Assembly (NCBI RefSeq): GCF_009870125.1
Contig: NC_046679.1
Location: 11,780,001 to 11,844,000 of the forward strand
Direction of reading: 5' to 3'
Length of the DNA: 64,000 nt
Source: Drosophila pseudoobscura
Lineage: Eukaryota > Arthropoda > Insecta > Diptera > Drosophilidae
Positions within the stretch are counted from its first letter, which is position 1; each line of letters starts with the position of its first letter. The notes under the pieces are model-generated. The model had not been told where the DNA came from, did no database searches, and saw only the letters and a list, made by a program, of their open reading frames with translations. Position numbers and translations under genes: made by a program. Shown here one piece after another: positions 47,879 through 61,797 of this stretch.

Positions 47879-50800
47879 GTGCATGCCGGCCGGACAGGAC
47901 AGCAGGCGAAGGGGCAAACTTTGGTTTCTGTGTGGCAAAGCAACCAGCCGGCCTCTCCCCACTCACCCCTTCCATATGATCCCGTCGGATCATAAAGGCG
48001 CAGTAGGCACGCACCAGCGTCAATTTGAGGCACAGTGGGGCGAGGATATCGGTAAAGTGGACTGGTTTTTCGATGAGTGGAGCAGTGGAAGGATGGGAAT
48101 ATTAAGGGGTATGGGAAAGAAAGAAATTCTTGGAATGTAAAACGACATTTCTCAAATAATAATGGTAGGGCTACTGTGGATGTTAAGGAAAGAGTACATG
48201 GAATGAGAAGTATTTGAAAAATAAATCCCCGCAAATGATGAAGAGTCGAGTTGGAAGAAATTAAGATGGGGCGATTAAAAATGTTTAGCTCTTTGTAACT
48301 GAAAACTTATTTGATTATCGAGAAGTGAAAAAGTGAAGAGGGCAGAAAGAATAAATTAAATGAAATGAGGTTAGTAAAAAGTTAAGGAATAATCATTAAC
48401 CCCAGGTGCAGGGACAGGAAAGGTACATTTCCCAGCTACCCTCAGTCATCTATGTATCCGTTGATCTTTTGTAAGTATCTCATATGTACTATTGTTACAT
48501 AGAAACATGATCGAGTGACCAACTTAGATTTCAGGCAGTCTTATGGGAAATCTGTTTGAAAATTTCGACAATGATAATCCACTTCAAATGGCATTCGAAT
48601 CACTGTGCCCTCTCACAGCCGTAAAATGCTTATGGCTTACGCACACAAATACGCATACAGGCACATACATTCGCGAACAATTTAAACATATATACGTGTG
48701 CTATATATACATATACATAGATGTATATTTCCTTTATCTTGGGTAAACTTTTAAACTTTTTCAAAACGCCGCGCCAAAGCCGAAATGAAAGAATGCCAGA
48801 CACACTTCACAGGCTTTTGTTTTAGAAGTAGGCAAGGGAGGGGAAGAGAGAGAGAGAGATAGGGCATTAGGAGAGTGAACGAGACAGCCAGGACGAAAGG
48901 GAAAGACACCCATCTCCCCTAACTCCGTTGAAAGCCATTTTGCACGCTGGCGAGCATTATTTGGTAAGGAATATGCCCATGGCAATGCACATAGAATCAG
49001 GAAAAGGGGGTGCCATGGTGTTGCTGCGGCTGTGTGTGAAAAAGTATGTGCAAACTTTCGTAATTTATGTCATACGAAGTGTTAACCGCATGATGGCTGC
49101 ACGCCGGATTGGATTTACATTGCCAAAGCTCGAGCAGTGGAAACTTCACGGGCTCCGGCGACGAGGACACCAAGGAAAACGACTATGGCTACGGCTACGG
49201 CTACGGCGACGGCTTTGGCCAATGCCACTGCCATTGCAAGGTCCGGGACGGACCAGCAAGACTGAACTTCCTTTACACACTCTAGAAAAGGGTATTGTGA
49301 GCATAGCTTGAGGTGGTACAATTATGGGCGGATCATCCGATCACTTACTTAAAATTATTTATAGTTGTATATTAATATCGCCCATAAACATAATGGGAGT
49401 CCAACCAAATCTTTGGTCCAATTAGCGTTTTCGTTGCACGTTTTACATAGAAAACTCCGAATTCGAATAGTTTTATATATTAATATTATATTCTATATAT
49501 TATATTATAAAGATGCAATGTAAAGACATGGCCTTACGAGATGCAAGGGCATTTCAATCTTCGGATGCTAAAATGTAATCTTCTTCATTATTTTTCTTTT
49601 GCAGAGCAACTACTTTTCATTGGTCGTAGCTTTACTGGTGGGGGGTAGGGCACTGGAAGGGATCGAGCGTTGTGTGGCTGCCTAATTGTTTTCAATTTTA
49701 TGGTCAGGGGGGGATCAAATTAAATTTCTGGGTGAGACTGGTCACGTTTTAAAGAGGTATCCAGACCCTCGACCAGACCCTCTTCACGGCTGACCGACTA
49801 ATGAAAGTTGCTTAAATAAATAAATAAATGTCCATTTAGTTGCGCCCTTTTTGTGTATTTTATTTAACTTTTAGCGCTGCTGGGAATTCCCTTTGTACAG
49901 GCCTTTACCTTTTTTTTGCGTTTCTGCGGTCCTAACAGGGGTATTTCATTTAGAAGTCAGGCTCGATTCTGGCGGAGCCATGGGCGGTTCCCTTACAAAT
50001 TTGTATCTCATTTGGCATCGAGTGTCTGTGATTAATTGCCCTTCAATCTTGAAATTATTTGCATGGAAAAAAGATGGCTCCAAATGAAAGAAAGCCAAAA
50101 AAGAATGAAAAGAAAAGAAAGGAAAGGGCGTCGGGCACAGACCCAAATGTGCGAGTATCTGTGTCCAATAACATTTGAATGGGCAAAGTTTTTTGTATGA
50201 AGTTGGCAATTTGCAATTTTCCTGCCTCGTCTGATGGGTGGGGTTGATGGCTATGGCTGGCGGTGCAATAAAAAAAGGGACTTTATGCCAAATTTAATTA
50301 GGCGCAAAGCGAAAGCAAAAGCCAAAGACGGAGTGAAAAACGACCGGATGACTTCGATTTGAAATGCTGCCAAGAGGGGCGCAAATTATTCTGGGACTCG
50401 TTTTTGAAAAGGGTTGACTTTCGACTCGCCTCGCCTTTTTTCCTGGCTTTTGGCTGGAAATTTAAAAACGCTTAAAGAGAACATTAATCAAATATCGAGC
50501 TAATATCCAGTACCACCCACGAATATGTTCGTACTGCCTGCTCCTTATTCTACTGAAGGTCTGGCATATTGAACGTACACATAGATAGACCGGAACTACG
50601 AACTACGAGCCAGAAAAAGGTCCGCTAATAAGTTGAACAATTCAGTGCGATTTCTGGCTTGATTTCTCTCATGACTTACACGACACGTCAGGGCGTGTGT
50701 CAGGACAAGGGGGCGTGGCCAGTGAAAGAACAACAGCATTAAATTGCCAGCAATTACGTTTTTATTGTGCTAAAATGCACCTGTGCATATTCCTGATGGC

Positions 50801-53800
50801 GCAATTTCGAACAAAAACAAACGACATCAGAAAGAACAACATTGCATGCTCGAAGGGTGAGTGGGCGAATAGTTGGGTGGTTTGGTGTGCACTGCGGTGG
50901 GTGGCTTGGTGGGTGGCTTGCTGGGCTGGGAATGCTGGAATGGGTTGCAAGAAAACCAACAACTGTGGGAACCGTAGAATAACAGTAGCAGCAGAAGACC
51001 GCAGTAGACCGCACACCAGGTCCGATCCTCAACCCCTGCGCCCAGGACCGAAAGGTATTAGAAACGCGTGCCAAGCCCACACATGTCTGCAGGTGTGCGT
51101 GTGGCCAATATTAGCACAGGTAAATGTCCAAAATTAACATTGAACTTTGTGCTGGTGGAATAGGCAGACGTCTGATAGCAGACGACGACGACCACCAGCA
51201 GCAGATGGCAGATTGGAGAAGCGCAGCAGAGCGGTTTCAGCGTCGGCGTCGACGTCAGCGTCAGTGCCAGCGTCGGCCGCTACTCCTGAACAATATTATT
51301 GCAATTTTCCGGGGTCTGCATTGGGCTTAGTGTTAAGCCTAATGCCGGGTCCAGACATCAGACATACGACTCCCCGATAGCACATAGACGAACAACAACT
51401 ACAATTGCTGCGGCCATGACGATGACGATGTCCGTGTCGCATATTGTGATAGGCTCGTTGTCCTGCTGCCTGTCGCTCTCTGCCCGCATCACGCCCAGGA
51501 AGCATCGTGGAGGCAGCAGCCTGGTCCTGGCATGCATCACTGGCTGTGCAAACATTGCCTGGACCAGGGCCCAGGCCCGGCTTCGGGTCGAGGTGGTAAC
51601 AGCATTTGTTGGGCTTAGACCAAATCACAAGGCACAGTGGGATGACATCTGCAATGTGCAGCTAGGAAAATGTACTCGCAATTATAAAACACAAGCTGCA
51701 ACGCACAAGTAATTCTGGATTACCGATTTGTTTCCTGTTCGAAAGAGGTCGATTGGCTTTGTCACAAAAAATATATGGTATTAAATGAAGGAGTGCTCTA
51801 TTTCTCGGTAGAACTCTGACTACACTTTCTCTACAAAACTTTTCCCCTAAGCTCTGAAATATGTTTCAGTGCTTGCAATACATTGGGAGTCCACTGTGCC
51901 TGCGTCTTGTTTGTCTATCATAGATTGACTTGCTGCTGTTTGACCACCGCAACAGTTGCCGCTCGCAGGGCAAGGAAAAGCCAACTGACGCACCCGGCAG
52001 TAGGGCAAGAAGAGCAGATGGGGCATGTGGAGCAGTTGGAGCAGGGGCAGGAGCGGCAACAATAGCCGAATACTGTTTGAACTTCATTAAGCAGGCGGAA
52101 GGCGGCAGGCGGCAGACGGCAGCTGGCATTTCACATTCGCCGAATGGCCGAATGGTGGAGTGGGCGCCGAGGGCAGATGGCAGATGGCGGTGGCATCGTA
52201 GGTGGGTGGGTTAGATCATGACTTTGATTTGCGGTGACTACTCAAAGGCAGCCGCAAACGGCGCATTATTATTACATAGTTGTTCGCCCATGAACCGAGG
52301 TCCCCACACCGCTCCGCCCCATCCCGCTCCAACCATCCGAGACCCAGATATTCCGGTGTTCCGTTGACGCACAACTGTTGCAGACATAACCGCAGAATTA
52401 GCAACATTTGCGGTGCGTTGCGTGTGCGTTAAGTAAGTAGATAATGCTTAAAGTTAACGTCAGAGCCTTTTGTGGTTTGTCACTTGGTCAGGCACCGAAA
52501 CCCCCGTACCAAGACCCACCACCCCCCAGACAGACACGGACACCTGTGGAAGGTTGTATAATGAGAAGTGAGAATGCGGTCCGGTCTGTTGGCCAGTTAT
52601 GTGGACATACCCTCTACGCTCCATTTGCCTGGCCAAATGTGTCTAGCCCAGTCCCAGTCGGAGTCCCTGTCGCAGTTCCTGCTCCATTTCCTGGCTTCGT
52701 CTTGCCATCAAGAGTAGTGGCAGCTCAAAATTTAATATTGATTGGGCTAACATCCATATCCATTCAGGAGACTTTCTATGCCATTTGGTTATGAGTGCAA
52801 CTTATTACGTGGGGCAAAGGCCTCCTGATGTGTCACAGATGCTACTTACTGCACATACAGAAATAACTGATGACTGGGACCCAGAACTCAGCTGCTAACC
52901 AGAGATTTTCCATTGGTCTACGTCCCATTTGCGAGTGACCCCTCTTGGATCTGTACTGGTTCTTTTAAAGGCAACTCTTTAGGATGAACTGGAAAACCCC
53001 AGAGAGCTTCATATAAATTTATGATTCTTTTTTCAATTTTCCCATATTTAAAGGCAAAGTTCATATGCATTCGATGTTTCTCTTTTTTTGTGCAAAAGCA
53101 TCAATGACACATTCAATTTATACATTTTAACGAACCTTTTTTGTTCTCTTTGGTTTGATTTCCATATTTTCCATTACATCATGGCCTGACCTCAGCTGGT
53201 GCTACATTTATTTTATGTACTGCGTGCTATCCGGGGGTCAGGTGCTGAATGGGGGCTACGAAGAGAGTCCTGGTCCAGTCCGACTGGTAATCAGGCTTTG
53301 TCCTGCTCACAATGGCTCAATCGGAATGGCCCGGAAGACGTGAGACATACCAGGGTCCAGGTAGCTAACGTAACGACAATAACGTACAGCTTTAATTAAC
53401 TCAAAAATAAAATGAAATTAGATAGAAGGAAAGCAGCAGGAGCCGCAGGAGGCGCCTGGTCATTATGGCCGGCAATGGTCGGGAGCCAGCAGATGGAGAG
53501 CTCTAACCTTACTTTTTATATTTATTAACCTTCCTCGGCTGGGGGGTAGATTGGATACGATACCGCTGCCCTGCCCCAACCTAACTTCCCTATCCTGCCT
53601 GGCCGCAACAATAACTGTAATTTCGCTTTATGACTGCAAATCACAACCGAAACATAAAGGCAGCAGAAGGACAACCAGTCCAGTATAACACACTGTGTGT
53701 GTGAGTTGTGTGTGCGTATGTGTGTTGTGCACTCAATGGGGCCCGGCCAGAGCTGGACAACGCTGCGTATACGCAACCTTTTCTTATGGACAATTGATGT

Positions 53801-54030
53801 CTCTGCTGTTGGCTCTGCCGTAGCCGCTGCTCCAGTTACTGCAGATGACCGTTGTTTGCCCGCCGGTCCGTCGTCGGCTGTCCGTTGTCCGATGTCGGTG
53901 GTAGGTTTGTAGGTTGCTGGGTTGTCGGTCGCCCAGGCCGGGCTCGTTTGTAATGCTGTTGTTAAGTCCGGAACATGACATTAGCCATTAACTCGCTGCA
54001 TGCACTCGTCGCCCGCCCGCTCTCTCGCTA

Positions 54031-54062
54031 TCTCCCTTTCTCCCTTTCTCCCTTTCTCGCTC
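54031..54062. repeat. TCTCCCTT octamer array
   Basis: Three perfect octamers and one variant (TCTCGCTC), in a longer CT-rich stretch that reads as GAGA-like sequence on the minus strand. Confidence 0.8.
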
Positions 54063-54683
54063 TCTCGTCCATTCGCCTTCGGTTTACACTCGAAAATAAA
54101 ACACAGGCGAAGGGCGACGCACCGCCATTGAGACACAAAGACACGGAGACAAGGGCAAACAGAGAATCACAGTTGAAATGAAAATGTATAAAAAAGGACA
54201 TTTGAATTGGACTTATGGGACCACAACAAGCGTCGGAGCTGCTGCTGCTGGTCCTGCTGCTGCCGCACACACAGAAACATTTTATTCTTATTACACAGAC
54301 AGGCGGACGGAGATGGGAGTTACTGGAATACCCGTAACCCGCAGCGGTGGCGGTAGCAGTAACAGAAACAATATCAGGAGCAGTACACTTGGAAAAAAGT
54401 TATCAAAATACTTCCAAAACCAAGTTTAAGCGCGGATTTAAAAGTCACCGATAACTTTTCGATGGCAGTGCTAAATTGTAGATTGAAGTATCGATACTTG
54501 TACACGAATCGGAAGAACATTTAAGATTGTTAGATTTGGCTCGATCTTTTCCAAATTGAGAGAACTCGATGATTAGAATGCTATTATGTTGAAAGCTTTT
54601 CCCACAGTGTGGAAACAACAGTAGAAGATAGAGCTGGAACAACAAGAGCCAGTCGGGCAGTGGCTTAGCTGAAAAGGAAAACG

Positions 54684-54723
54684 GGTACGGTGGTACGGTG
54701 GTATGGTGGTATGGTGATACGGT
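54684..54723. repeat. GGTACGGT octamer array, five copies
   Basis: Five in-phase octamers: two GGTACGGT, two GGTATGGT and one GATACGGT. The paired variants suggest duplication of neighbouring units. Confidence 0.85.
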
Positions 54724-55272
54724 AGACAATGAGCTGTCATTGTCAGTGCCCGATCTGGTCAACAGTGTAACAAGACAAAATAAAGCCAGCGGCGTGAGCC
54801 GAGCATCAAAGAGCGTTGCAAGTGATTTGTTGTCTCGGCTTATCTCTGTCACGGCGATGATGGAACCGTATTCCAATGCTCCTTGTTTCACTCAAGCAGT
54901 AATCGATATCGTATGCCCGGCTTTTGTCTCAGGGAGTGATCACTGTTTGCAATGAATCACTGTGGACTCACTCACGCATCCACATCCGCATCCTTTTTCC
55001 CTTTTCCTGTTAACATGTGACCCAAAAACAAAAGACGTGTGTCTAAAAATAATAACGACTTGGCAAATAAAATCCAACAACCCAAAGTGCGTGGGTTGGG
55101 TTGAGGGATTGAGTGCCCGCTCGGACATTCACTCACACTCACACACACACATACACACACTCACACAATAAGCATTGAGGTAGTTAAGAACAGCACGACG
55201 AAGCCATCGCGTCGACTACTCTGGAGTTGATTTCTTTGCGTTTTAGCCAGAATCTCTGCCGGCCTCGGTGGT

Positions 55273-55293
55273 GGACTGCGGACTGCGGACTGC
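55273..55293. repeat. GGACTGC heptamer, three perfect copies
   Basis: Three perfect heptamers, followed from 55308 by a CCTGGTCCTGCT-type degenerate array to about 55372. Confidence 0.8.
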
Positions 55294-58200
55294 CTGGTGC
55301 TCGGTCGGAGCCTGATCCTGGTCCTGCTTTTGGTCCTTATCCTGCTGCTTCTGCTCCTGCTCCTGGGCTGCTTGTTTTATAACCTTTTCACTTTATTTCC
55401 CTGGGGAAAGATAAAAAATGAAGAAATCCTTATCACAGCGTGTCAAGGATTTGCTTTTGTCCATTCCGCAGGACAAGCGGCTCCATAATACGCTTATTTG
55501 TAACGCATTGTGGGCGTGGTCAATGGGCGGCTATGCCATTGCAGGGAGGGGGGAAGTGCGCAATAATGCGACTAGCAAACAAACAAACAAACAAAGAACG
55601 AGAAAAGCCAGCGAGAGAGAGAGAGAGCGCATAAGAAGAGCAACAAATAAAAAGTTAACGACGAGTTTGTTATGTTTATGTAGCCAACAAACAAATGGAC
55701 CACATGTAAGCACCAGGGGGAAGAGAGGTGGCAGCCGAGCGGGCTGCCCTTACTGGGCAATTCTGGAGGAGATTGAGTGAGAGGCCAAGGAGCAGGACCC
55801 TGACCCAGCGACCAAACAATCAACGCAAATTTCACGACGCAACGTAAAAATACGTAAATAAATTTTATGTCCCCCAACACTTTCCCCGATCCGAACGGCC
55901 CCCCTTAAGCCAGCCTCAGTGCCTCCAGCTCTTTAATAAATAATGGAAAGCGACTTAATCACATCAACTTTAATGCCAGGGCACTTCACATATGAAAATG
56001 AATGTCAGCCATAAAAGTGTGGCAGAGATTTAAATTCATTTAGGCAAAGTAAGATTCTGCTCTCTGCTGAATCAATGAGGAAACATTTGCGCAAATGTTT
56101 AATTAAACTCATTTGCATATCTCAGAAGAGACATGAAGAGAGCAGAAAGGAGTTGAGGATAATCAGGGAGCGAACCATGGACCATGGACTCGGCAAACAT
56201 CATCAGGCGACAACGACGTGACTCTGACAATTTGAATGCCTCGAAGATGGCAAGGTCCAGGGCAAGCGACAGGGGGCAAACTTTGCTGTCAAAACTATAC
56301 CGCAGACTATGCCAAGTTATGCATGTGTGACAGCAGGAGTAGAGGACAGGGCTGACAGCCATCCCATCTGGCAGACAATGTGGCCAATGACGCTGCCAGC
56401 TGATAAAGATGTCCTTCCTGCCGACTGCCGACTGCTGGCTGCTAGCTGCTGGCTGTTGTCGCCCTTAACTATGCAGAGCATGTTGCCTCCGGCTACTTTC
56501 GCTAGCCGGCGCAAACTTTCACCAGTCGCTCGACCACTCACTCTCGCACACACACACAGGCATACTCTCACTCTGGCACCAGCACTCACTCACACTCACG
56601 CACGCATTCGTTAGGCTTTGGGCGGTACATCCAGATCACGTAGGCATCATTACGCCATCGGCTCTACTCCGGAACCAGGACAGGGGCTGGGACTGAAGCA
56701 CGGAACGCACAGTGGGCTGCATTCTGCTTCTAGTTTGGTCTCAAAATAAATACTTTAGGCTTTGGTATAAGCTTTGAATAGAAAACTCTCTGAGACTAAT
56801 TGAAACATTATCGTTTCACATTATTAAAATATAACGGAAAGCAAAAATTATAATATTTAATATGAGGAGGATCTGTGGATTTATTCCAGACTTGAGGTAA
56901 TTTAAACAATAAATAATACACCAGTTTTGTCATAGTTTTACCCATTGTAGCGACCCTGCCTAGATGCCTCCCTTCTGGAATGCTCCGCTTTTAGTTTCCC
57001 CTCTCGGAATTCCATTCCACAATGTGTGTGTGTGTGGTGCGAATTTGGCTAGCTTTACCCCAAAATGTTGCAAATAAAAACATGACGCAGTCCACGCCCA
57101 CACACTCCGGTCGGTCGTCGCTGGTGACCGCCTTTGATGGCGCTGATGACTTCATTAGAGCCGTTCTATCAGTGCAAATGGACCAGCGTCATCAGCATAA
57201 GGCTGGAACGGAACGTGCGGACTTCGGAGCGCCGATGGCACAGGATCAGACCAGTTGCGGACGGCGACACCAGCCGCAAGTCGTTGGCCAGTGGTCATGT
57301 GAGTGCATTAGGCTCACAGGCCAGTTCATTAGCAGTGGTCCGACGGTCATTAGGGCAGGGTCCCTGCAATGAGCTACGGGCTGATATGGGCCTAGCGGGT
57401 AATCCCTGGGGCTGGAAGACTTGTGGATTGAGAGGCAGCACTGCAGTCTGTTGCAAAAATAGATTGGCACGCTTCATTGGCCTCATCCTCTTCAGTGCCA
57501 CTCCCAGACCCACACATGCACGTGCGCCTAATACGTCAAACATGCTTACGCCAATAAGTCGTCATCGCTGAGAGCGCTTCTTGCCAAGTTGCCGAAATCT
57601 TATTGCCTTCCCTTCCTTTCTACAGCTCCAGCTCCAGCCAGCCCAGACAGAGATCAGACAGGGAGCTGGCAGATGGGGCAGGCGATGCAGGAGGAGCAAA
57701 TGCTCTGCTGAAAGCAATTGCGCTCGGCAAACCTGATACGGTGGATTGGACCAGCACTTTTCGATAACTTCTTTATGCAACTTTTTATCTATTTGCAACT
57801 ACACGGAGCGAAGGAAGGCTATTTCCTCCCCCCTTCTACGAACATCTCTCAGACCAGACTTTTTCTCGACCTGCAGTTTTTCGCTGAGGAATCAAACGCA
57901 TTACGTACAAAGCGCTAGCGAGGATTTCAATGATTTTATTTTTGCGCATTTTCCAGTTTTTGGGGTAATGAAGGATATTGAAAGAGCTCTATTTTGCCAT
58001 CCCTGCAGGGGGCAGGCGAAAGAGTTGGGGATTGGGGCGTTGGGCTGCATGGACAGATGAGCTGTTTGTTGGTTCTTTCACAGGACTAGATGTGGATTTG
58101 GGATAGCGAACAGCAAAGCAGAAAGAAAACTGTTACCTGTGGTCGAAGCTATTACTACGGCAAGTCCTTTACAGGACTTTGCACATTTGAGTAGGTATGT

Positions 58201-59900
58201 TTGGATGGCAAGAGGAAACGGCAAAGGGCAAGGGTAAGGGTAAGTTGTTGATGTTGATGTTGATGGATTCAACAATTATGTAGAGTGGCTCCCAGGAGCT
58301 CCCAGGAACAAACTCCGATAACTTGGGGCTCCGGACTGAGGACAATAATTAGAATTGCCATAACTTTAAGACGCTGCTTGGAGGCGGATTTATTTTTTTC
58401 TTTTATAACACTGCGATTCTTAATATTATATTAACAAAATTACTTCGAAATGATTCAAAAATCTCTTTTTTTGAAAAGTACTTCAACCACAAAGGACGCC
58501 CACATCCACACAAGATGATCTAGATTTTTCAGTGACTGAGAATTCAAGACAGATAATTTTAAATAAATTAAAAACTTACGAACTTTAAACAGCAGTAGTG
58601 TCAGAGTTCAGAGAGAGCGCTTTCTGCTGCTCTCGATCTGACCTTGCGCAATGTTATTCAATTTGCTTCAAACAGCTTCAATTTTTCCTCTTTCCGGGGT
58701 AGATGGCTCCATGGATCGTGTAATTGGCAACAAAGCAGGTGGAATACTGCAGCAATTATGCTCCTGCAGCACACTAGTATATCCACATGAGCAGACCTGG
58801 ACGATGGGGGATTCCGAATTTGGCGGCCACCGAAATGTTTTTTTGCCGTGGCACTCGCGTGAGCACTAACCAAGAAGAGCTCTTGGCTGGTATTCCAGCG
58901 AATTGAAGCGCGTAATTAAAAATTAATACCAAAGCAGACGTTGCCGGCATCTGTGGTCTGTTTTTCCCTCTGTTTTTCTCCACAATTTTATGCGAGTTTG
59001 TTTTTTGTTCATGTTTGGTTCGTGGTGGAGTTGAGTGCCCCCGCCAATGGGTTTAATTTGTGTGGAGGAATTCAAGCTGTGTCCTGGTCGATCAAATGAA
59101 TTTTTCTTTGAATTATTTTGCATTTATGGGGAAATTGATAGGCTTAAGATGTATTATTTTACAAGACATTTTATTTGCAAATCTCACGCAAGTTTTTCTT
59201 TAACATTTAATTATATATAATGTAATTTGGTTTTACTCCTAATGAGAATGAGAATGCATTGAAAAACGCATACGTTCCCAGAGGTTATCCTCTTAAGCTA
59301 TCAGCGTCTAAATTAAGTATAGTTTATAAAAGGACTTTAAAGGCGTATTGTGTGCATTCAATCCATGGACCCGCTTGCCTCGGGCAGAGGAAAAATGAAG
59401 GTAGGGGCCAGTTTGAGTATTAGAAACTTGTTGCCTGGTGTAATTTGAGTAGATGTCACAACACTTCGCGGGTGTCATCGAGTGTGACATCGAATTAATT
59501 TATTCAGAATCGCTCCGTTTCGATCTGTTCTATTTAATTTGTATTTTAAATGTTTGTACGTGTTGTTTTCATTCATTGGCATTCCTATGCAGATGCAGCT
59601 ATGCGTGGCATACAATTAAAATTAATTATTTGCCATTGTTGCGGGCTCAGTTGACTAATTGTTAACAAATTTTCCCCCCCTTTGCGCAGCGGTAAGGTGT
59701 GAGTTTTCCCGTTGCCATGACAGAGGCGCGAGCGAAATTCGAAATGCGCTACTGTTATACGTACGTATACGCCGCCTCGAACATACGCATGTGGATGCAT
59801 GGAGAACGGGTCTCTAATTAATTTACAATGCGCACACGCCAAACTGATTACAATGAGGCCCGGACGGAGATAAAGAGATTGGCGGAAGGCGGTGCCGGAT

Positions 59901-59927
59901 GGGGCGGCGAGGGGGGGCGTGGTGGGG
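59901..59927 (+). repeat. G-run cluster, possible quadruplex
   Basis: G runs of 4, 7 and 4 separated by six-base loops; the seven-G run can supply two tracts. Weaker than the clusters at 8871 and 45267. Confidence 0.4.
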
Positions 59928-61324
59928 ATCCGAAAGGGTTACTAATTAATTCAATGAACGCCAAACATTATTAATTATTCATAATCAAATATGCAATTGC
60001 CTCGCTTGACAATGTCGCCCGCCGCCTGATGACAGGCCCCTGCGTCGGAGGCGTCGGGGGCGTCCGCCTGGAGACCGAGGTGAGAGTGCGAATCATAGGG
60101 GATGCATATCGGATGAATGTCTCCAAATTTTGGCAGCCAAAAGAGCCAGAGTGCTTGCTGGTTTATTCAACACTCACTTTAAAGCCTTTAACGTGAGTAC
60201 TCGCCGTCCAACCCTGAGGAATTATTCAGTCAATGGTCAAAAACAAAACCGAGTCCCGACCCAATCTGACCAAAAACCGCCTGGTTCAGGGCCTGTTCCA
60301 GCTGCCGAAAAAGCCGCAAATCTGCAATGTGTCCGTGTTCGTGTGGGTGTCCGCTGGACCATCTGTCGGACAGACAGACAGTCTGTGCGTCTAAGGGGGG
60401 TTTAATGGGTGGCTGGTGTCGGTTGCCGTCGGCGATGCTGCTGCTGCTGCTGCCTTCTGCGTTTGCAGCGGTGCAATTTATGCAAATTGCTTTCAATTTG
60501 CTTAGTCTATTGCTTTGTGCGCCAAATTGGTCCGGCCCATGCCTATTGTCGGCTAAAAATGGCATATCAACGGTTTCGCTGGGGCGTGGTGGGGGGGCGC
60601 GGAAAGGTGAGGCCATTTTGTTATCACTTGAAAGTGCTGAAGTGGGCGGGTAATACAAACTCTTATTTCGCGTTTCCACCTCGGGACCACAGGCCTTTCT
60701 CATTACGACTTCGGGAGAGTTTAGATGCGACACGAATTCGATTCTAATCTGAAAATCGAGTGGGGGGCAAGGTTATGGTAAATGGCAGCAGCAATCAGAA
60801 ATATCCTTTCTTCCCTCTCGCTATGTATCTGATCGATTCTGTTGGTAAAAGTGATTCAATTACTGGTTCTGCCTTGAGGAAATTTGATTTCTTCGGCCAT
60901 TTCGAATTTTCTTTTATCAATTTTGGGCAGGACATCGGCATTTCCTTGCTCTCCATCCCCGCCCAGCAGAATGTCAACTGCATTAGAAAATGCCTACAAT
61001 GGATCCCTTCTCCGAAAATGTGCACACATTTGCTAAAGCTCGAATTTCCGGCACAGCAGGTCCGCCCACCAAAATGCAACACTCGGCCAGAATTTTAACA
61101 TATTCTGCCGTCACACCTGGATACCTGGAGACCTGGAGACCTGGGAACGTGGGAACTCGGCAAGCTGCTTTAATAAAGCCTTCAGCAGCAGACGAGCTGC
61201 AAGAAAGACAACAAAGCCAGCATCAAGAACAAGAGGAGGAGGTGGCACAGGACATGGTAGGTGCTCTCGTAACAACTCCTCGCCTGCACTTCACACTGCT
61301 TGCACGAGTACAGTGATTACAACC

Positions 61325-61797
61325 ATGTCCGTCAGCGTGGAACACAGTTACATCAAAATGTATGAACCACTTTTCGCTGGAGGACAGTCACCACTGCTCT
61401 TTCTGGAGCAGAAGGGTACGTTTTAAATTGAAATAATTAAGTTGCACTCGCCGAAAAAATCGCGGAACAAAGGAAGGTTCCCGTACAAAAACAATACTTC
61501 AAATAAACCCATTTCGCATTTAATTGGAAACAATTTATTCAACTTTTTGTGAGAACTTTTTAGCGCGGGTCGATTCAGTTTTATATGATCCAACTTCTAA
61601 TCGAAGACAATAAACAGTAAACATGGTTCCGGTAGTAAAATTGAGAGCTCAGTCTGAGAAGGGTTTCAGCCGTTTAAGACTTGCCCCCTGATTGCAGAGA
61701 TGTCTCGTTCTGGGATCCGCCCCATTACTGTAGTGTTGTCCTGACAACGACGTTGATGCCCTGGTCAGACAATGGACAATTTGCGCCACAGAATCAG
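61325..61797 (+). CDS. Weak two-exon candidate, unknown protein
   Basis: An ATG at 61325 in a good fly context (ACAACC) opens a 30-codon non-repetitive frame that runs to a GTACGT donor, with exon end at 61415. About 285 bases on, ATTGCAGAG gives an acceptor that keeps frame (exon from 61700), reading DVSFWDPPHYC... to a CAG/GTATTT donor, exon end 61797. No later exon was found, no family is recognised, and the acceptor needed is AGAG, not the stronger GCAG two bases earlier. The latter frame stops after 15 codons. It may be a lineage-specific gene, the 5' part of a gene running out of the window, or chance. Confidence 0.15.

Larger units (their letters stand above)
41701..61324. other. Gene desert downstream of beat-V
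   Basis: Nearly 20 kb with no exon I can support. Open frames up to 188 codons (43126-43692, plus; 47671-48234, minus) give repeat-biased or compositionally odd products with no domain. AT-rich islands lie at about 43990-45000, 48110-48760, 49290-49600, 56750-56950 and 58330-58590. Because the neighbour is a neuronal recognition gene, enhancers or a distant paralog's intron are reasonable possibilities, but nothing in the sequence proves either. Confidence 0.5.

Noticed and set aside
47671..48234. 187-codon open frame, minus strand, starting with a hydrophobic stretch
   Set aside because: The hydrophobic start resembles a signal peptide, but the rest is Cys/Thr-rich translation of the GT/CA hairpin region with no domain and no supporting promoter or splice sites.
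49130..49310. Plus-strand frame reading SGDEDTKENDYGYGYGYGDG and ending in TAG at 49310
   Set aside because: It looks secretory and Gly-Tyr-rich, but the Gly-Tyr part is a GGCTAC hexamer microsatellite, there is no ATG after the upstream stop, and no clear acceptor precedes it.
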